Assembly (NCBI GenBank): GCA_910890315.1
Contig: CAJVGD010000001.1
Coordinates: 992,001-1,056,000 of the forward strand
Length of the DNA: 64,000 bases
From: Serendipita indica DSM 11827
Taxonomy: Eukaryota > Basidiomycota > Agaricomycetes > Sebacinales > Serendipitaceae
Reading direction: 5' to 3'
The notes beneath the pieces were generated by a model. It did not search any database and was not told the DNA's origin. It worked only from the letters and a program-made list of their open reading frames with translations. Each line of letters starts with the position of its first letter. The first letter of the stretch is position 1. A program made the position numbers and the translations under genes. Positions 58,105 to 64,000 of the stretch are shown here, piece after piece.

Positions 58105-61100
58105 ATGGAGGCGTTTGGAGTCAATACGCTCACTTCGGACCCTCGACTTGTCGTTTTCAAGCGGCATTCAGAATATTGGGAGTCCATTTACAGCGTCTCT
58201 ACCGCCTCGGTAGCGTCGTTGAGCAGCGTCGCTGCAAGCTTGTCCTCTTCCATGGCCTCGCCGACGCCCACTGGCACATTGGGAGGTGGCATAAGCTCAT
58301 CTTCAGGGCAATTCCCAGCTGTTACGACCCAGATTATCACAACAACGCTTGCCACAGGCGGCTCGACGCTCCTCACAACATTTACCACGACGTCGCTACT
58401 GTCAGAGCCCACTTCCTCTCCTACCGGGACCACCTCTTTGTCATCTACATTCACTGGATCCATCTCTACGACGCTTACAACGTCGTCAACGGCCGCACCC
58501 ACCCCGCAGGCACAGATTGGTGCAACCGACCAGGCAGTCTGCGCCGGCCAGGGCCTCGATACGCAAGCGATTGGTGTGTTGACAACACTCATCTTTAGTG
58601 CAGCAGTTGGGCTTCTCATATGGGTACGTGAGATACTTTGACGCGTTTCGAACACGCCGCATGTTCCTATTCCACAAGCGCGCCGCTCAGTCTTTGTCCC
58701 TCCTTTAACGCGTCCAAAGAGTGCTGACACGCCGATTCTTCCTCTATAATAGCTCATATTTGCCATTCTACGGCCTCGCGTTCGTTCCCTATATGGCCTT
58801 CGCGAGTGGTTCCTTGCGCCAGGTTTACGCCCGCCAGCCCTGTCGAACGGCTTCTTTGCATTCTTACACCCTCCAGTCCCGCTCGTACCTTCTCTCCCAT
58901 CCTCTGGTGACATTGACGACGCCCGCGAAGCGCGTGTCAATCCTCAACCAGGCCAAGCGCTTGCGGACCCGGCGCAACTACTCGCGGGGGACGAACAACT
59001 CGCTCAACGTACGCTCTGGGTAGTCTTTCTCATCTGCCTCGTGTGGTCCTTTATCGCGCTCGCCATCGCTCTTCCCATCTACCTCGTCGAGACGCCGTGT
59101 CTCCCGCATTCAGGCCCCGACATTCAATATGGTGGCCGCTACGGAACCCTTAATGATCTCAGTATAATGCGTCTACTTCGAATGCTCGACAATGGTTCGA
59201 TAAATGGAGCAAACACGTCGAAATGGGTTGGCTTGTTCTGGAAGCGACTCCTCGACCAAAACGGAAACGATTTGGCACCAAACGCGTATGGGAGGCTCAT
59301 CGGGCTCTGTGTGATCATCGTCGTATTGGCCATTCTACCCGCTCTGTGGAAGCTGTGGAAGGAATTCAGTCAGCTCGTCATCTATCACAAGGCGTGGGAT
59401 GAAGGTCGTTGCGAGGGATACGAGATGGGCTACCTCAGCTGTGGTACAGGCAACAGTGCTCTTCTTGGAACCAGAGGAGGCGCGTGGGGTTGGCGAGGAT
59501 GGGGAGAGGGCAAAGTCAAGGCCTTTTTCCGAAAGGCTGGTCTTGGTGGTGGCTCGGGACTTCGTTATGATAATCGGACGGCTGCTGCGGCTGGAAATGA
59601 AAATTCGGCACTTCTCAGCCCAGATGCAAATGGTCGACGTCGCCAGCGCGGACAGCCAAGTCCTGGGAGCAGCGAAGAACGAGGAGATGCAGAGATCAAT
59701 GTAACTTCGGTCTTTACTGTCGGGTGCGTCTCTTCTTGAAGATGACTTCATCATTTGACATTGTTTTATAGCGATACAAGTCGCTTGGCGCAACTTTTGG
59801 ATGAACGAGATATCATTCTCGACAATCTTGAAGTAGCAGAGACTCGCTATATCAGCTCATTTCAGGCAATCACCCCATCCCCTTCTCCATCCCTTCGTTC
59901 TACCGTACCTTTACCGACATCCAAAGGTGAAGAGACACAAGAGAGCTCGTCGGACGCTCAAGGTGGCTTCTTGGCCAACCTGACAAATCGAATCAAGCCG
60001 CGTCCAGATAGCGTCGCAAGCACGTCGTCGGATCCGAATCGAGATCTCAAAGCACGAATCAGTCGACCGAGACCCCTCAAGGGAAGCTATAGTCGAAGTC
60101 GCAAGGGCTATACGCCAATGTTAGCGGGCCCTATATATCCCCCATCCATCAGTAACAATCCAACCACTGTGCGAGGAAGAGGACGGAGTCGGTCGGGGTC
60201 AACGGGTACGGCGGTAAAGTCTGATAAGACGCCGACTACCTACCTCGCCCCTAGTCAGTACTACAAACTCAATGGAGTGCGAGGCGTGTCTAGTGGTAGG
60301 GCTTCGGAGGAGAATCAAGGGGAGAATGGAAAGAATGGACTCAGTGCTGCCATCAAGGGTCGCCTCACTGGTACAAAGTTCCTCGAAGTGAACAGAGACT
60401 CTACGATTCATGGCAAAATTCCTGTTGGTAGTCGTATGGCTGTCGACGAACAGGGTGTTTTAACACCCTTGGAGTTATCCAAAGGTCCCAACCATGGAGC
60501 CGAGGAGACGCTGATTGGAGATGACGCGGCACACGATGATGGTTTACATCGATACTCCCCAGAAGAGGATACGATCCCTGAAGATAATGAAATGGTTCTC
60601 GTCAACGACGCCTCGGAGATTCCAACAGATCATTTCGCCAATCCATCAAGAGCGCGTCCACGACCTCCCAAGGCAAACTTGACCACTGTCTCCAGGGATA
60701 CCTTCCCGATGAGGACTGGCAGAGGGCAGGGGGCAGGACGAGAGGAAGAGCCTCCACATTTGCGTGTCCAAGCACAACAGCCCTTCCATCGTCCCATCTC
60801 TGGTCTCGACCATGATGCGCTCGGTGCTATTTATACGGATATTCGACACTGGCGTGGTGCCCTCAAGGCGATCAACAAGGAGATTGCCGACGCTCAAGAG
60901 CAAGGGTACGAGGATCTTGCCCAAGGGCGAGGAATCAAAGGCTGGATTTTGGTTGGAAAGGGCCTGCGTTTCCTTCCGGGTGTCGAGATGATAGAGGGCC
61001 GGAGTAAAGAGGACATTCGCTGGGATGAGATTCAACGTGGAGGCGGATTTTGGAGTAATATCGCGTTCTGGACGGCAGTTTTTGTCATTGGAATGTTCCT

Positions 61101-62627
61101 GGGCATCGGGCGTAAGTCATTCGCACTCATAATAGCTCCTTTGCTCATTTGTTGTAGTACTCGCGGCTGCTGGGCTCGCTCTGGCGACATCTCCAGATCT
61201 GGTTCACTACTTGCCATTCCTCAGTCCCGTTGTTGCGCATAACAACATTCCAAGTGGGCTCGCTACTGCGCTGGCGCCTGCCGTCGCCGCGAGTATCTTT
61301 GTCGGACTGGCCATGTTTGGCATCCACCGAGCGGCTCGCCACAGCGGCTCCGTATCCGTGACCGTAGTGCGGATCAAGGCCTTCAAAGCAGTCTTCTGGG
61401 TCATTGTCATCGTTGCGGGTGTTTGGCTCGTAGCGGCTGCATCTCTGCTCTTTGGTGCGCACGCACTCGACCAACGTTCCAACGAGGCGCCTTCCATCGC
61501 CAACGGTTCAATTGCCGTTGCACTCCTTCTCTTGTTGATTACCATCAATATTGCCATCATCGTCCCCGGTCTCCTACTGCTCCAGCCTGTGCGGCTGTGG
61601 AAGCAGTATCGACGCAAGAAAAAGGCAGTCACACCGAGGCAGCATTTTAGAGCGGTATATCCGCAGATGTACAACCCAGTCTACGCGATGGGTTGTTGCA
61701 TCTTGGGAATTGTGTTCGTCGCTGCTTTCGCAGTGCTCTTCCCCCTTATCGCACCTGCCGTTCTGCTCCTCGTCCTGCTGACTCTGGTTGCTCATCGGTA
61801 CCTAGTTGGCTACGTCTATGGACGCACCGACTCGGGCCAAACCGGTGGTCTCCTCCAACTTTGGGTTATCCGTCGTTTCGCCACACTGCTAGCCCTTCAA
61901 CCAATTCTTTTGGGCTTGATTCTCATGGCGCATCGCAAATGGATACTTGGAGGCATCATGGTTGGCATAGCAGTTGTTATCGTCATCCTCGTCGAGTGGT
62001 ATTGCTACAAAAAGCTCAAGAAACCCGGGCTAGACACTCTCAGCCCTATCACTCGAGATGCTGTTGATGCCTATATACAGAGTGCGCGACCGGCTGGTCG
62101 TTTGTTTGGCAGCGAGAAGAATGGCACCTCGGTTTCATCCGAGACCAAGGGTAAAGGACGCCGAGCCAAAAAATGGGTCGATTTCAAGTGTCCTTGACAT
62201 GATGAGTATTACTCTCGCGGTTATGCCTGGATCCAATCGCAATAGACCGCCTGTTCCACTTCGTAAGTGATGCACTTCTGCGACACGCTAGATACTGATG
62301 TCATGGATAGCTACTGAGCATTTGGACGACCTTATCGCCACGGAAAGAGCCGCTCGTACACATCCTGATGCACCTCCTCATCTACCACCTTTGTCGTTCG
62401 TCGACCATGCCGAGGAAATGAGCGGAATCCTGTATGCGCCAGAACTCACCGCGCCTCCTCCAACAATCTGGCTGCCAAATGATTCTGCTGGCATCGCTCG
62501 CTCAGAAGCATACGACTTGCAGCATTATCATCATCTCTCCACCGTAATAGACGTCCGTTCGCCGTCAGACGTCGCAACACCGCGACAGTCTGTCGAAGAA
62601 AGGCGAGGGACTACCCGCAATCGTTAA
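58105..62627 (+). CDS. CSC1: CSC1/OSCA-type calcium-permeable, osmosensitive channel
   Basis: Large membrane protein of the OSCA/TMEM63 family, calcium-permeable channels gated by osmotic or membrane tension. N-terminal Ser/Thr-rich extracellular tail (about 160 residues), a first membrane helix (AIGVLTTLIFSAAVGLLIW), an Arg-rich loop, LWVVFLICLVWSFIALAIAL and LIGLCVIIVVLAILPALWKL. A cytosolic part contains RLAQLLDERDIILDNLEVAE, then a long disordered stretch to about 60780. The pore region follows: SNIAFWTAVFVIGMFLGIG, GLATALAPAVAASIFVGLAM, FKAVFWVIVIVAGVWLVAAA, QMYNPVYAMGCCILGIVFVA and LVAHRYLVGYVYGRTDSGQT. Two introns after 62180 extend the frame to a C-terminal tail (TAPPPTIWLPNDSAGIARSE) and TAA at 62627; without them it stops at 62197. 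Start ATG 58105. Confidence 0.88.
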
Positions 62628-62879
62628 ATATCAAGGATCTACCCATAATGACACTCCTACGAACCTTACAGTCTTTTCACGTTCTTGTTATGGACGCTTG
62701 TCTTTTCGGTCCAAGGCCCCGCCTCGGTAGTGTGATTATAAATCGTACCCTGTGTGTTTCTTAGTTGCTTAGCAATAGTTTATATACGTCTCTTCAATGT
62801 ACTTGTGCCACTTCCAAATCAGGCCGGCGCGTCACAACTCGGACCCAACTACTCCCTCTCGTGGTCCCTTCATCGAGCA

Positions 62880-64000
62880 ATGGAGCACACTGCAAAACAT
62901 AATAAAGCTGGATCGACGTTTGATGATGGCGTGGAGAACGAATGGAACGCTGCATATTCAACTTGGCAATACGTCCACTGCGGCGTGTGCTTTTTGCCGT
63001 TTCAAAACCCCAGAGATCCAAATGCTCCTCCACCAGTTCCATTCTGGCTCACCGAATGTTCACATGTTGTCTGCAACAACCATCTGAGTCGGTTTCGATC
63101 CAGGCTTGTCTTCACGTCGCGTTTGTGCTAATTGTGCACCTTCCTACTCAGACCCAGACCAATCGTGTCGTGTTTGTCAAACTGAGCAAGCTGTCGAGGT
63201 CTTGCCACTTCAACGAGACATGCCAGATCCAATGGCGCGGTGGTAGGTACATATTTGTCGCATTTCTCAGATACGAAGGGCATCTTAGGTTTCAAAATAT
63301 CCCAAATACACTCCTTGACCTCTTTGGAGCATGCAAATTCCAGCATGAAACAATGGCCGATTTGGTTCAGTTTTACAAGGGCAAGTGTCTCAGTCAGAAG
63401 CAGCTTATCGAACGACTTAGACAAGAAGTTGATGCATTGAAGGTCTGTGTTTCTATTGCGCTCGAGACTAGTCACTAATTCATCCGCCAGACAGAAGTTG
63501 AGCAACTCAGACAAGCAAATGGTTCCACTACCAATTCGGATCTTTATTTCAACGAGAATGGAAAACGAAGACGAGTTGAAGAGTCAACCAGGTGAGCACT
63601 AGCTTACTGCCCCAACGAGCCAGTCTATAGCCCTACACAAGAGTCCCAATACATAGTTCTCCATCGAATAATGGTCGAACGGCGAACCGTCTTACGCTTC
63701 GACCCAACTCTTCTCGTCTCGAGCAAGACAATAGCGCGTTCCTCCATTCGATGAGGCCGAATAGTAGTTATGAGCGGCCAGCAACTCACTCTAGTCCAAG
63801 GAGTTTACAGTAAGGCTTGTCTGGTGTACAAAGCAGAGGCGCTCTAATCCCCTCGTAGGGACTTTGCTTTCCAGCCAGCTACCGTCAACACCAGACTTGC
63901 AACTGCTCAAGTGTCTACCTCGAGATCTACATTCAACAATGCTGTCCAAGGAGCTCCATCCAAAGGTCCTAAACCGTTCATGCCTCCACCCCCACCCCCG
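62880..64000 (+). CDS. RING-type protein, Zip3/HEI10-like (partial, runs off the window)
   Basis: Begins MEHTAKHNKAGSTFDDGVEN. RING-like Cys pattern: HCGVCFLPF, FWLTECSHVVCNNHL, then in another frame RVCANCAPSYSDPDQSCRVC. A coiled coil follows (HETMADLVQFYKGKCLSQKQ, LIERLRQEVDALK, then TEVEQLRQANGS), and a Ser/Pro-rich tail to the window end (GPKPFMPPPPPP). A RING plus coiled coil resembles the Zip3/HEI10 E3 ligases that fix meiotic crossover sites. The family match is by pattern only. The splice between CNNHL and CANC is unusual: only a GT-AG stretch of about 16 nt would join the frames. Truncated by the window edge at 64000. Confidence 0.6.

Overview
This is a gene-dense piece of a fungal nuclear chromosome. 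Spliceosomal introns of about 40-60 nt interrupt nearly every gene, intergenic gaps are short, and gene content is eukaryotic housekeeping mixed with lineage-specific F-box and DUF6533 membrane proteins. DUF6533 proteins and tandem F-box genes are typical of mushroom-forming basidiomycetes (Agaricomycotina); a Rhizoctonia/Ceratobasidium-like genome would fit, but the sequence alone does not settle the genus.

Layout. 0-7 kb: a Mediator subunit 25-like gene (+), a PITH-domain gene (-) and a Plk4-like kinase with polo-box-like region whose catalytic motifs are missing (-). 7-17 kb: MCM7 (-) and the PI 4-kinase STT4 (+), transcribed divergently with only 45 bp between start codons. 17-25 kb: a divergent transaldolase-like gene, proteasome beta5, a DHHC palmitoyltransferase, a small unknown gene and acylphosphatase. 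25-28 kb: 2-isopropylmalate synthase with a duplicated C-terminal regulatory module. 28-31.3 kb: two F-box genes. 31.5-39 kb: myotubularin phosphatase, S-adenosylmethionine synthetase and PRPP amidotransferase. 39-42.6 kb: a tandem dihydroneopterin-aldolase-domain protein, ribosomal protein S30, eIF3i and a tiny metallothionein. 43-51 kb: TLC-domain membrane protein, ING/PHD protein, two paralogous F-box genes and a decayed third copy. 51-64 kb: DUF6533 protein, small membrane protein, fasciclin-domain surface protein, triple-KH RNA-binding protein, a coiled-coil unknown, a CSC1/OSCA-type channel and a RING protein cut by the window edge.

The genes do not form a pathway cluster. Shared promoters link some neighbours (MCM7/STT4, RPS30/eIF3i, acylphosphatase/LEU4). 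The most notable features are a start codon split by an intron in the PRPP amidotransferase gene, a general habit of first coding exons of 1-15 nt, two probable pseudoenzymes (Plk4-like and transaldolase-like), and the doubled regulatory module of the leucine-pathway enzyme. No rRNA, tRNA, CRISPR array, complete transposon or virus-derived element was recognised. All exon models were made by eye from GT/AG sites, frame continuity and family similarity, so individual splice sites may be off.
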